Shown one piece after another: positions 7,157 to 15,367 of a DNA stretch of 64,000 nt. A program made the translations under genes and the position numbers. The stretch is from Campylobacter concisus ATCC 51562 (GTDB lineage Bacteria > Campylobacterota > Campylobacteria > Campylobacterales > Campylobacteraceae): contig NZ_ANNI01000003.1 of NCBI RefSeq assembly GCF_000466745.1, positions 558,001 through 622,000 on the forward strand. Reading direction: 5' to 3'. Every line of letters begins with the position of its first letter. Positions within the stretch are counted from its first letter, which is position 1. The notes beneath the pieces are model-generated. The model had not been told where the DNA came from. It saw only the letters and a list, made by a program, of their open reading frames with translations, and ran no database searches.

Positions 7157-9013
7157 ATGAGGCCCATTTTAAGCCTAGCAGTTCTTTCATCACTGCTTCT
7201 AGCAAATGAAGCAAATTTAGACATTATAAAGCCTATTAGAGAATTTGCTCCGCCGCCAGTCATCACGCCAAACGTTGCACAAAGCGCCTTTGTGGAAAAT
7301 CAATTTGACCGCACTCAAAGAAGCGAATATCCATTTGTTACAAATTTGCTTGATAACTCAGCTGATATGTTTCATATTTCGGCTGGAATGTATGGCAAAA
7401 GCTTTTACAATTCATCGCTTTTTAAATATCGTGGCGCAAATTTTTATACCATTTTAAACGCAAATTTCACCAAAGCAAATAATTATAAAGATGGAAGTGG
7501 CAAAAGATGGGACTATGGCTACAATAGGCAAGGCCAAAGCGCTATCTTAGGCTTTGTGCCAAATGATCTTAGCGAGCTTAGGCTTACGTTTTTAAGGGAT
7601 AATATCGATAAAGACAAGCAGCCAGAGCACGTGATGGATGCCTTTAAAACGACAAGAAAAGTCGGCAAGCTAAATATAAGATTAGGCGAAGAAGATCTTT
7701 CAAATACGCTAAATTTTGAATTTGTCCTAAAAAAAGTTGAGCGAAAAGCTGATAATTTTCATCTAAGAGATGCCACTCCAAATGTAAAAGTGGATTTAAA
7801 GAGAAATATATTTGAGGCAAATTTAAAGTATGACGCTGACTTTGCAAGCTTTCACAATCAAATAGGCGCGGGCTTTGAAAAAGATAAACATGACGGCAAA
7901 AGATACATGAAGCAAGGCAACAACTGGGTCTTTAATGGATATAGATTTGCCGATGTTAGAAATGATAAATTTATGCTCTTTGACACACTTGCTTATAAAT
8001 TTAATGAAGCAAATGAAGCCTCGCTTGCCTTAAAATATGAAGAGCAAAGAAGTAAATTAAATGGCATCGACACTAAATTTTTCGTGCCAAATCCGATCGC
8101 ACCTAATACTACTCGCAAATTAGTTCGTCAAATTTACGGCGAGGATGTAAGTGACAAGATCAAAAAAGACGCTTTTAGTGCAAGCTTAAAATATAAATTT
8201 ACACCAAATGACAAGGATAGCTACTTTGCAAAACTTGAGAGCTTATCTCGCTTGCCAAGCAATATGGAGCGTTTCAATGCACTTTATGGCGAAGGCGATA
8301 AAGGCTGGATAGCAAATCCAAATTTAGAGCCAGAAAGACACAACAGAGCGGTTCTTGGCTTTAAATTTGGCAGCGAGTTTTACAAAGAATACCTAAACTC
8401 GCTTCAAAACAAAGATGCATTTAGCTTTGGAGGACATTTCATCGCTGATAGTGTTAAAAATTTGATCATTTTTGATAGACGCCACTCAAAGGCTGCGATG
8501 CCACTAATAAATAAAAATGCCGTCATCTCAAGAAACGTTGATGCAACGCTTTATAGTGTAAATTTCAATACAGAATATAGCTTTGCAAGGCACTTTGGCT
8601 TAAAAAGCTCGTTTTATTATAACTACGGACAAAACAAAACCGATGGCAGACCGCTTTATCAAATAAGGCCTTTTGAAGCAAATTTTGCATTTGACTACAA
8701 AAACTATGCAAGTTTTGGCAGCTATAATCTTGGCACTGCGCTAAGGCTAGTTTCAAAGCAAACTAGAGGCGATTTTAGCAAGCAAAATGGTCTAGGTATT
8801 GACAAAAAAGAGGCCGCAAAAGGATTTGGTTTGCTTGATCTTTATGGTGGCATAGAGTTTAAAAATAAAGTTGGCATAAGATTTGGCGTAGCAAATTTAT
8901 TTGATAAAGATTATGCAGAATTTATCAGCGGTGATCACGTGGCAGCACTTGATCCAGTAGTCGTTCATGCCCCTGGTAGGACATTTTTCATTAGTTTCCA
9001 CAGCAGTTTTTAA
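7157..9013 (+). CDS. TonB-dependent-receptor-like outer membrane barrel
   Basis: Predicted outer-membrane beta-barrel (618 residues) with a short signal peptide ending near LLLANEA. The C-terminal part has hallmarks of TonB-dependent receptors: SRLPSNMERF, NPNLEPERH, FGVANLFDKDYAEF and a terminal aromatic (FHSSF). The weak similarity I recall is to copper-receptor (OprC/NosA)-like proteins. Only about 70 residues precede the first barrel-like strands, and I cannot find a canonical plug domain or TonB box. It opens an apparent operon with a Tat-exported binding protein, an ABC transporter and an NnrS protein. Copper, iron or an organic cofactor are possible ligands. Confidence 0.75.
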   Translation: MRPILSLAVLSSLLLANEANLDIIKPIREFAPPPVITPNVAQSAFVENQFDRTQRSEYPFVTNLLDNSADMFHISAGMYGKSFYNSSLFKYRGANFYTILNANFTKANNYKDGSGKRWDYGYNRQGQSAILGFVPNDLSELRLTFLRDNIDKDKQPEHVMDAFKTTRKVGKLNIRLGEEDLSNTLNFEFVLKKVERKADNFHLRDATPNVKVDLKRNIFEANLKYDADFASFHNQIGAGFEKDKHDGKRYMKQGNNWVFNGYRFADVRNDKFMLFDTLAYKFNEANEASLALKYEEQRSKLNGIDTKFFVPNPIAPNTTRKLVRQIYGEDVSDKIKKDAFSASLKYKFTPNDKDSYFAKLESLSRLPSNMERFNALYGEGDKGWIANPNLEPERHNRAVLGFKFGSEFYKEYLNSLQNKDAFSFGGHFIADSVKNLIIFDRRHSKAAMPLINKNAVISRNVDATLYSVNFNTEYSFARHFGLKSSFYYNYGQNKTDGRPLYQIRPFEANFAFDYKNYASFGSYNLGTALRLVSKQTRGDFSKQNGLGIDKKEAAKGFGLLDLYGGIEFKNKVGIRFGVANLFDKDYAEFISGDHVAALDPVVVHAPGRTFFISFHSSF

Positions 9014-9024
9014 AGGAGAAAAAG

Positions 9025-9990
9025 ATGTTAAATAGAAGAAAATTTTTAGGACTTAGCACAGCTTTAGGCGTTAGCGCATTTGCACCAAATTTATTTGCAA
9101 AAGAGAGCTTTACTATGTGGGGTGCACCAGCGATCCCAAGCGTTATCATGGCGGTTGCTGCGCTGCAAGGCGAGTTAAACAAAACTTATGATGTAAGTCT
9201 AAATATATGGAAAACACCAGATCAGCTGCGTGCAGGCGTAGCTAGCGGGGATATCAAAGTCACGATGTCACCATCAAATGTCGCTGCAAATTTAAGAAAC
9301 CAAGGGCTTGATTTTGCGATGTTAAATTTGCTGACTCTTGGCGTTATGAACGCTATGGTTAAGGATGAAAAGATCAAAAATTTAGAAGATTTTGTAGGCA
9401 AAAAGCTTATCATGCCATTTAGAGGCGACATGCCTGATCTTGTCCTAAGAGCACTTTGCAAGAAGCGAGGCATAGACGTTAGCAAAATAGACATCACCTA
9501 TACAGCAACACCTCCTGAGGCTCTACTTTTATTTTTACAAAAAGATTTTGACATTTTAATAGTTCCACAACCTCTTGGCGAAGCGACTATTTTGCGCGGT
9601 AAAAAAGCAGGCGTTAGCGTGCATTACTCAGTTGATTTTCCAAAAATTTGGGGCGAGAGCTTTGGTACAAAACCGATAATCCCAATGGCTGGCATTATCG
9701 TAGAAAGAGGCTTTTACGAGAAAAACTTAAGTCTATTTGATACGCTTCATAATGACCTTAAAAATGCACTTTCATGGATACTTGAGAACAAACAAAGCGC
9801 AGCAAAGATTGGCTCGAGCTACTTGCCAGCTCCAGAAGTAGCGCTTGCAAATGCTTTTGATAAGGCAAATTTAACAGTAACAAAAGCAAATGAACTACAA
9901 AATGAGATCATGGCGTTTTTTGAAGAAATTTATCAGTTTAATCCAAAATTTCTAGGCGGTAAGATGCCAGATAAAGGTCTATTTTTATGA
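9025..9990 (+). CDS. ABC transporter substrate-binding protein, Tat-exported (NitT/TauT type)
   Basis: 321-residue periplasmic binding protein of the NMT1/SsuA-like class. The N-terminus NRRKFLGLS followed by a moderately hydrophobic stretch and AFAPNLFAKE is a twin-arginine signal, so it is probably exported folded, possibly with a cofactor or metal. The body shows two-lobe features (WGAPAIPSV, GKKLIMPF, ILIVPQP). Its 3' end overlaps the permease start by 4 bases (ATGA). The ligand cannot be read from sequence; the receptor and NnrS context argues against a plain sulfonate or nitrate role. Confidence 0.85.
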   Translation: MLNRRKFLGLSTALGVSAFAPNLFAKESFTMWGAPAIPSVIMAVAALQGELNKTYDVSLNIWKTPDQLRAGVASGDIKVTMSPSNVAANLRNQGLDFAMLNLLTLGVMNAMVKDEKIKNLEDFVGKKLIMPFRGDMPDLVLRALCKKRGIDVSKIDITYTATPPEALLLFLQKDFDILIVPQPLGEATILRGKKAGVSVHYSVDFPKIWGESFGTKPIIPMAGIIVERGFYEKNLSLFDTLHNDLKNALSWILENKQSAAKIGSSYLPAPEVALANAFDKANLTVTKANELQNEIMAFFEEIYQFNPKFLGGKMPDKGLFL

Positions 9991-10784
9991 TACTAATTGA
10001 TGGCATCAAAAAAGATCGCTCAAGCTTTTTAAAAATAATTGACTATTTTTGGGGCGGATTTAGCGGATTTGCCGTAGTTTTTTTGATCTTAGCCATTTGG
10101 CAAGTGGGAAGCGAGTTTAGCTCCCCACTCTTGCTTCCACCACCAAAAGATGTATTTTTAAAAGCCTGTGAAATTTTAAAAGATTATAAAAACAGCGAGA
10201 TAAACATAACGCTTTGCAGATCACTGATCGGAGTTTGCTCGGCAACATTTTTTGGTATATTTCTAGGGCTAGTAGCAGGTAGTTTTAAAAGTTTTGCGGC
10301 CTTTTTAAAGCCTGTTATCACCTTGCTTTTGTCAATGCCGCCGATTATTTGGATAGTACTTGCTATTTTTTGGTTTGGATTTGGAAATTTTAGCACCGTT
10401 TTTACTATCTTTATAACCGTTTTACCGCTTACTTTTGCAAGCTCGGCAGTTGCTATGAGTAGCGTAGATGAGGAGCTAAAAGAGATGTTTGACGCTTATA
10501 ATCTAGGAATTTTAAAAAAGATAAGACACCTTTACATCCCGCATCTTACGAGCTACATAATAAGCTCTATTAGCGTAGCTGTCGCAATGGGCGTAAAGAT
10601 AGTCATAATGGCTGAGCTACTAGGTGCAAATAACGGCATGGGAGCAAAGATAGCAAATGCAAGGGCAATGCTTGAAACAACCGAGGTAATGGCATATGTT
10701 CTTTTAAGCATCACTCTTATCATGCTTTTTGAATACCTCATCATCGAGCCATTAAAAATAGCTTTGATGCCTTGGAGAAGATGA
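9987..10784 (+). CDS. ABC transporter permease (SsuC/TauC-like)
   Basis: 265-residue inner-membrane permease of the BPD-type family with about six membrane segments. The EAA-like coupling loop occurs around DEELKEMFDAYNLG to IPHLTSYI, which contacts the ATPase. The start overlaps the binding-protein stop; the end overlaps the ATPase start. It forms the importer with genes 9025-9990 and 10781-11473. Confidence 0.87.
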   Translation: MILIDGIKKDRSSFLKIIDYFWGGFSGFAVVFLILAIWQVGSEFSSPLLLPPPKDVFLKACEILKDYKNSEINITLCRSLIGVCSATFFGIFLGLVAGSFKSFAAFLKPVITLLLSMPPIIWIVLAIFWFGFGNFSTVFTIFITVLPLTFASSAVAMSSVDEELKEMFDAYNLGILKKIRHLYIPHLTSYIISSISVAVAMGVKIVIMAELLGANNGMGAKIANARAMLETTEVMAYVLLSITLIMLFEYLIIEPLKIALMPWRR

Positions 10785-11473
10785 TGCTTGAGCTTAAAAA
10801 TGTAGAGTATGAAATTTTAAGAGATAAGGTCGTAAGGAATTTTAGTCTAAATGTAAAAGGTGGCGAGGTAGTGACGCTTTTTGGGCCATCAGGATGTGGT
10901 AAGACGACGATACTTCGGCTTATTAGCGGACTAAATGAGCCTAGAAAAGGAAAAATTTTTAATAACTTTAAAAAGACTACATATTTTTTTCAAGAAAATC
11001 GTCTGCTAACATGGAAAAATGCTCTTGAAAATGTGCTTTTGGTTATGGATAAACCAGATGTTAACGCCGTTTTAGAGCTTTTTAAAAAGGTTGGATTAAG
11101 CCAAAAGGACATTTTAAAATACCCAAGCGAGCTAAGTGGCGGCATGAGACAAAGGGTAGCTTTCGTAAGAGCGGTCGTAACAAAGCCTGATCTACTTTTA
11201 ATGGATGAGCCTTTTTCTGGGCTTGATTATGATATGAAAGAAATTTTGATTGAGATTATTGGCCAAAGAGTAAGCGAAGGTATGAGCGTAGTTCTCGTCA
11301 CGCACGATAGAATGGAGGCTGTGAAGATGTCAAATAGAATTTATTTCCTATCAAGTAAAGGTGCAGTTATACAAAGAGAACTTGAAATAGACAAAGATTT
11401 CAAAGAGCGCGATTTTACGTTTATTAGCAAGATGATAGATGAAAATTTCAAAGGGCAAATTTATTATGATTAA
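10781..11473 (+). CDS. ABC transporter ATP-binding protein (SsuB/TauB-like)
   Basis: About 230-residue ATPase powering the importer. Walker A GPSGCGKTT, Q-loop FFQENRLLTW, signature LSGGMRQR, Walker B LLLMDEPF and switch His in LVTHDR are all intact. The start is ATG 10781 or the adjacent ATG 10784; both overlap the permease stop, with GGAG upstream. A TTG at 10772 is less likely. The end overlaps the NnrS-family gene by 8 bases, indicating one transcript. Confidence 0.88.
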   Translation: MMLELKNVEYEILRDKVVRNFSLNVKGGEVVTLFGPSGCGKTTILRLISGLNEPRKGKIFNNFKKTTYFFQENRLLTWKNALENVLLVMDKPDVNAVLELFKKVGLSQKDILKYPSELSGGMRQRVAFVRAVVTKPDLLLMDEPFSGLDYDMKEILIEIIGQRVSEGMSVVLVTHDRMEAVKMSNRIYFLSSKGAVIQRELEIDKDFKERDFTFISKMIDENFKGQIYYD

Positions 11474-12572
11474 TAACTTTTTTACTCATCCTATGAGGAT
11501 ATTTTTCTTAATGAGTGCCGCCTGTGCGGTGCTTGGTGCTAGTGTGTTTTTTACTCCAACTGATTTTGTGAGTTTGCATAAATTTATATTTTTGCAACTT
11601 TTTTTAGCCCTTGCTTATGCTGGATTTTTGCTAACTGGACTAACTGATTGGACAAATTTTCAAGCATCTCTAAAAATACATGCTTATATATTATTTTCAC
11701 TCTTTTTTATAAGCTTTATATTGGCATTTTTTAGCCTATTTTTAGCACACTGCTTTATCGCTCTTTTTTGGCTTTACTTGGTTTTGCTTTGTGTTTATAT
11801 GATCTGGCAGGATAAAAACGATGATCAATTTGGCGTGCTTGGCTTTTTGTTTGGCATTTTAGGCTTTGAAATTTATTATCTAATAAGTGGCAATGAAAAA
11901 TTTCTAAATTTACAAGTTTTTATCCACGTAATCGCTATCTTACTAATCTCTTACCGCGTTAGTGTCGTACTTGGGAAAGAAGCGCTAAAAAGAGAAAAAG
12001 GCATGGATGAAGCTGTTTTTGTGCCAAATTTTATCTATAAAAATATCGCTATCTGCTGCGTTTGTGCTTTTTTGCTTTTAAATATATTTTTTGAGGAAAG
12101 CATGGGTGTCTATTATGCCGCGATAGCTTGCGGAAGTGCGGTACTTGCAAAGCTTAAAGAGTGGCACTATAAAGAGCTTTTTAGACATAGTTTTGTGCTT
12201 TTATACTATTTTATGCAGCTATTTTTAGCGGTTGGATTTTTAGGGATCGGCTTTAGCGGCATTTTTGAACTCCATCTTGAAACAAATTTTATGCATCTAA
12301 TAGCGATAAATGCAGTAGTTTTTAGCGTGATGCTTATATTTAATGTCGCTGGACTTCGTCACAGCGGGCAAGAGCTTGAGTTTTTACGCCTTAGCAAAAT
12401 TGCATTTATTTTAGTTCTTTTAGCTGGTGTTAGCAGAGGAATTTTGGCTTATTTTTGGAGTGGCTTTTACATTCATTTGCCCGCAATGCTAATAGCAATC
12501 GCTTTTGTTTTTTGGCTCATAAATTTTTATGTGATCTTTAGGGATAACGATTTTAGCGATGATCCAGAGTAA
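11466..12572 (+). CDS. NnrS-family multi-pass membrane protein
   Basis: 368-residue hydrophobic protein with roughly 12 membrane segments. The opening NNFFTHPMRIFFL and the late AGLRHSGQ motif match the NnrS family, heme- and copper-containing membrane proteins linked to nitric oxide and denitrification. I chose the ATG at 11466 (8-base overlap with the ATPase gene) over one 27 bases earlier, because homologues begin near the FTHP-type motif. Placement at the end of an uptake operon suggests the imported compound or metal is linked to its function; this is inference. Confidence 0.78.
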   Translation: MINNFFTHPMRIFFLMSAACAVLGASVFFTPTDFVSLHKFIFLQLFLALAYAGFLLTGLTDWTNFQASLKIHAYILFSLFFISFILAFFSLFLAHCFIALFWLYLVLLCVYMIWQDKNDDQFGVLGFLFGILGFEIYYLISGNEKFLNLQVFIHVIAILLISYRVSVVLGKEALKREKGMDEAVFVPNFIYKNIAICCVCAFLLLNIFFEESMGVYYAAIACGSAVLAKLKEWHYKELFRHSFVLLYYFMQLFLAVGFLGIGFSGIFELHLETNFMHLIAINAVVFSVMLIFNVAGLRHSGQELEFLRLSKIAFILVLLAGVSRGILAYFWSGFYIHLPAMLIAIAFVFWLINFYVIFRDNDFSDDPE

Positions 12573-12636
12573 AAAGATATTAAAAATTTATTCATTAATT
12601 AAAAAGAGTTTTTAAGTCTTTTTTGAAGTAAGTGGG

Positions 12637-12644
12637 TATATAAT
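12637..12644 (+). promoter_or_regulatory. Probable -10 element of yceI
   Basis: TATATAAT with a T-run about 15 bases upstream and no clear -35 box, as usual for Campylobacter sigma70 promoters. It lies 40 bases before the yceI ATG. A Fur-like A/T palindrome (TTATTATCAATATTAT) lies between it and the RBS, but the match is weak. Confidence 0.55.
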
Positions 12645-12683
12645 TTGCGATATTTATTATCAATATTATAAAAAGGATTCTTT

Positions 12684-13229
12684 ATGAACAAACTTACTTC
12701 TGTTGCTTTAGCAGCTTCATTTTTTGCAGTTTCAGCTCTTGCATTTAGCGTAGAAGGTGAACCAAAGGTAACATTTACTGGTTACAAGCTAGCAAATAAA
12801 ACAGCCGTACCAGGTACTTTTAAAACGATAAATTTTAAAAGTCAAGAAAATGCAAATTTTGCTGATTTTTTAAAGAGTTTTGAATTTAAGCTTGAGCCAA
12901 AAGATATCGACACAAAGCTGCCTGACCGCGATAAAAGGATTGGCATTATTTTCGATGGTAAGGCAGTAGATGGCAAGATCGTAGCAGTGAATGGCGATGA
13001 TAAAGCCGGAGAAATGGATGTTGAGCTTAGCATAAATGGCAATTCAAAAATTTTTAAAACAAAATATGAAGTGCAAAATGGCAAGCTAGTAGCAAAATTT
13101 TCAGTGGATCTTGTAAATGATTTGAAGCTAAATGAGAGCTTTGATAAATTTGCCGCTGCCGCTAAACCATTTCACGGTGGAAAGAGCTATCCAGATGTAG
13201 ATGTTGGCTTTGAAGCAGTGATAAAATAA
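12684..13229 (+). CDS. YceI-family periplasmic protein
   Basis: 181 residues with a clear Sec signal peptide (cleavage near ALA-FSVEG). The mature part is a single YceI lipocalin-like barrel that in other bacteria binds polyisoprenoids or amphiphiles; typical pieces are VTFTGYKLANKT near the start and the late FHGGKSYPDV. It lies 111 bases after the NnrS gene with its own promoter and a terminator. YceI genes often sit near respiratory or metal genes, but its role here is unknown. Confidence 0.85.
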   Translation: MNKLTSVALAASFFAVSALAFSVEGEPKVTFTGYKLANKTAVPGTFKTINFKSQENANFADFLKSFEFKLEPKDIDTKLPDRDKRIGIIFDGKAVDGKIVAVNGDDKAGEMDVELSINGNSKIFKTKYEVQNGKLVAKFSVDLVNDLKLNESFDKFAAAAKPFHGGKSYPDVDVGFEAVIK

Positions 13230-13234
13230 CTTTC

Positions 13235-13270
13235 AATTTCGGCGCCAGTAAGTTAGCTTGTGCCGAAATT
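13235..13270 (+). terminator. Terminator-like hairpin after yceI
   Basis: Perfect 9-bp inverted repeat AATTTCGGC / GCCGAAATT with an 18-nt loop, starting 6 bases after the yceI stop and followed by ATTTCTTTAT. The T-tract is imperfect. Confidence 0.5.
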
Positions 13271-13308
13271 ATTTCTTTATCCTAGTTTCTTATTCTGTGA
13301 TACCGAAA

Positions 13309-13588
13309 AATCGAAGATGACGGATTTTTCGCGGCAAGAATGCGAAATTTTATTTTAAAGATATCGACGAAATCGGTATCCCCGAGATAGACGCCAAGCG
13401 CAAAATTAGTGTTTCAAATATAAAATTTAAAAAAAGGCGGGCTAGCATATGGCCTCATGCAGCCTAGCGGCGATGATAACGCCGTGATATACGACAAATA
13501 CGAGCTCTCAAAGCACGAGGTTTTTAAAATTTTAAAGCAGAAATTTGAGGCGCTAAACGCGCAAAAAAGCGAAAATAAGAAAAAGTAA
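13309..13588 (+). pseudogene. Relic of a paralogue of the small membrane protein at 6453-6917
   Basis: Conceptual translation with frame changes recovers IEDDGF, then FYFKDIDEIGI with IKFKKRR, then MQPSGDDNAVIYDKYELSK up to a stop at 13586-13588. These align in order with IEDDGF, FYFKDIDEIAI, VKFKKNR, VQPLGDDLVIIFDKYELSK of the intact protein. The N-terminal membrane part is missing and at least two frameshifts or small indels separate the pieces. Codons are G+C-richer than in the intact copy. I read it as the 3' remnant of a transferred or duplicated copy. Confidence 0.8.
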
Positions 13589-13686
13589 AATTTGGCTCGG
13601 CCGCCGGCATCAAATTTGATTTTTAGCTTTAGTGACCCAAATTTGCGAATTTGATCAAAATTTGAGCCAAACCCGCAAGGCTAAAT

Positions 13687-14862
13687 TTATTTGTTAAAAT
13701 ACGCTGCGAGCGCGCTTAGCCAAACAAACAGAGCTATTATCCAAGACATTGTCCACGGCGTACCCGCAGAAAACGCCGCAAGCATCGCCGAGGAGAGGAT
13801 GCCGCTGCCGTATTGCAGCGAGCCGATGAGCGCAGCGGCAGAACCCTTCATCTCCTGCGGCACGCTATCAAGAGCGACGGCATTGGAGCAAGAAGCGATG
13901 ATGCCGTTCATGCTAAAAACGAAAAACATCGGGATTACCACGCCAAGAACGCCGCCCGTTTTGAAAAACGCAAACGCAAACAGCACGCTGGCAGCAAGCG
14001 CGGCAACGAGCGTGGAGACTATGAGCAGGCGGTTTAGCGCATAGCGCTTTACCAGCTTTTTGTTTACGAAACTTAGCGCCATGACGCCCACGATGTTTAT
14101 GCCGAATAAAAATCCGTAGTATTTGCTAGGAATACCGAAATAATCGATATATACAAACGATGAGCCCGTGATAAAGGCATAGGCGGCTACGTAGAAAAAC
14201 GTCACGCTAAGAGTGTAGCGCATAAATTTGGCGTCTTGTAATAATCTTAGATAGTTTCTAAAAGACGATACGATGGGCTTTGTGGAGCGCTTTTGCGGCG
14301 GCAAGGTCTCCGGTAGAGAAAAAATCATCGCAAACATAACCGCGCTAGCTAGCGCCATCAGCCAAAATATCCCGTGCCAAGAGCCAAACTCCAATATCGC
14401 GCCGCCCAATAACGGACCTACTATCGGCGCTATCGCCATGATGATAACTAGCGTAGAGAGCATCTGTGCGGCCTGCGAGCTACCGAAAAGATCGCTCCGC
14501 ATTTTATGGCTTTGGCCCTGCTTAGCATCGGTCCTACGCATGCGCCCACGGCCTGAAACACGCGCCAGAAAAGGGCGCAGCATAGTGTCCGACATCGCAC
14601 ATCCTACCGATCCGATCGCAAAGAGCGCCATACCGATGAAAAGTGGAATTTTACGCTAGGTTCTATCGCTGATAGGCCCCCAGACGAGCTGCATGGTAGC
14701 AAAGCCGATCAAAAAGCCCGTTATCGTGAGCTCCGAGTCTCCGTGCAGCTGTCGCTCCATCGTAGGCATAGCAGGCAGATATACATCCGTAGATAGCGAT
14801 GTACACGCCATAAGCGCACTTAGGACGACTAAAAAAGATAGTGAAGTTTTTGAAGAGTTCAA
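13687..14862 (-). pseudogene. Broken Bcr/CflA-family MFS drug-efflux transporter
   Basis: Original product about 391 residues, the normal size for Bcr/CflA antiporters. The likely start is TTG 14862, with AAGGA 5 bases before it. The N-terminal part reads STDVYLPAMP and LVWGPISDR, then hits an in-frame TAG at 14656-14658 where the family has IGR. The same frame continues with RKIPLFIGMALFAIGS. Between about 14560 and 14500 the conserved FQAVGACVGPMLSRA segment is in another frame, bounded by two compensating frameshifts. The C-terminal helices are intact to the stop at 13687. One nonsense and two frame changes make a functional protein unlikely unless they are sequencing errors. Confidence 0.85.
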
Positions 14863-15072
14863 ATTTTTCCTTTTGTTGTTATTTGAGTGGGCGCAGGGTT
14901 TGCGCGACTGGAGATTGAGAGCTTTAAATTTACTCAAATTTGTTTTGATAAAATTTGAGCGATTATAGCTAAATTTAAACGCCTTTCGGTGCGGAAGCTT
15001 AAACTAAATTTGATGTAAAATTTGAATGCTAACGGTGCAAAATTTAAACTAGAAATTTAAATACGGTAGAGC

Positions 15073-15174
15073 AAGGCGCGGTATTTTTGCCTTAATCAAG
15101 ACGGATTTAAATTTTACGACGGAAGCTTATATGAAATACGTGACCGAGTAAAATTTAAATGCAAGATTATAAGG
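15073..15174 (+). repeat. Imperfect direct repeat, copy 1
   Basis: About 100 bases beginning GGCGCGGTATTTTT, passing TTTAAATTTTACGACGG and GTGACCGAG, and ending in TATAAG. It aligns along its length with copy 2, which starts 171 bases later. It lies in a 430-base gene-free stretch (14938-15367) rich in AAATTTAAA words. No ORF or tRNA-like fold was recognised. Nature unknown: possibly a dispersed intergenic element or the decay product of a duplicated coding segment. Confidence 0.65.
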
Positions 15175-15243
15175 CAAAGTATCGCGAGATGATTTTAAAT
15201 GTTTTGAAGTAAATTTCGTCCCGAGATTAAATTTAATAAAAAT

Positions 15244-15346
15244 CAGGCGCAGTATTTTTCGCTTAGACGAGGCGGTTTTAAATTTTGTGACGGGAGTTAC
15301 CGAGTGGGTAATGACCGAGCAAAATTTAAAACCAACGAAGTATAAG
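15244..15346 (+). repeat. Imperfect direct repeat, copy 2
   Basis: Begins GGCGCAGTATTTTT and carries TTTAAATTTTGTGACGG, ATGACCGAG and a final TATAAG, in the same order as copy 1 but with substitutions and small indels. It ends 22 bases past the stop of the carboxynorspermidine dehydrogenase gene, which is on the opposite strand. Confidence 0.65.
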
Positions 15347-15367
15347 TAGAAAAAGACAAGCCTAAAT

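Noticed and set aside
7071-7210. Possible leader ORF starting at an ATG after AAAGG before the TonB-type receptor
   Set aside because: The purine run touches the ATG without normal spacing, and the frame overlaps the receptor start without recognisable content.
11439-11465. Upstream in-frame start for the NnrS-family gene
   Set aside because: It lies deeper in the ATPase gene and adds nine residues not expected before the family's N-terminal motif.
14273-14659. Long plus-strand ORF opposite the Bcr/CflA transporter
   Set aside because: Antisense shadow of a G+C-rich gene; the minus strand carries recognisable transporter motifs.
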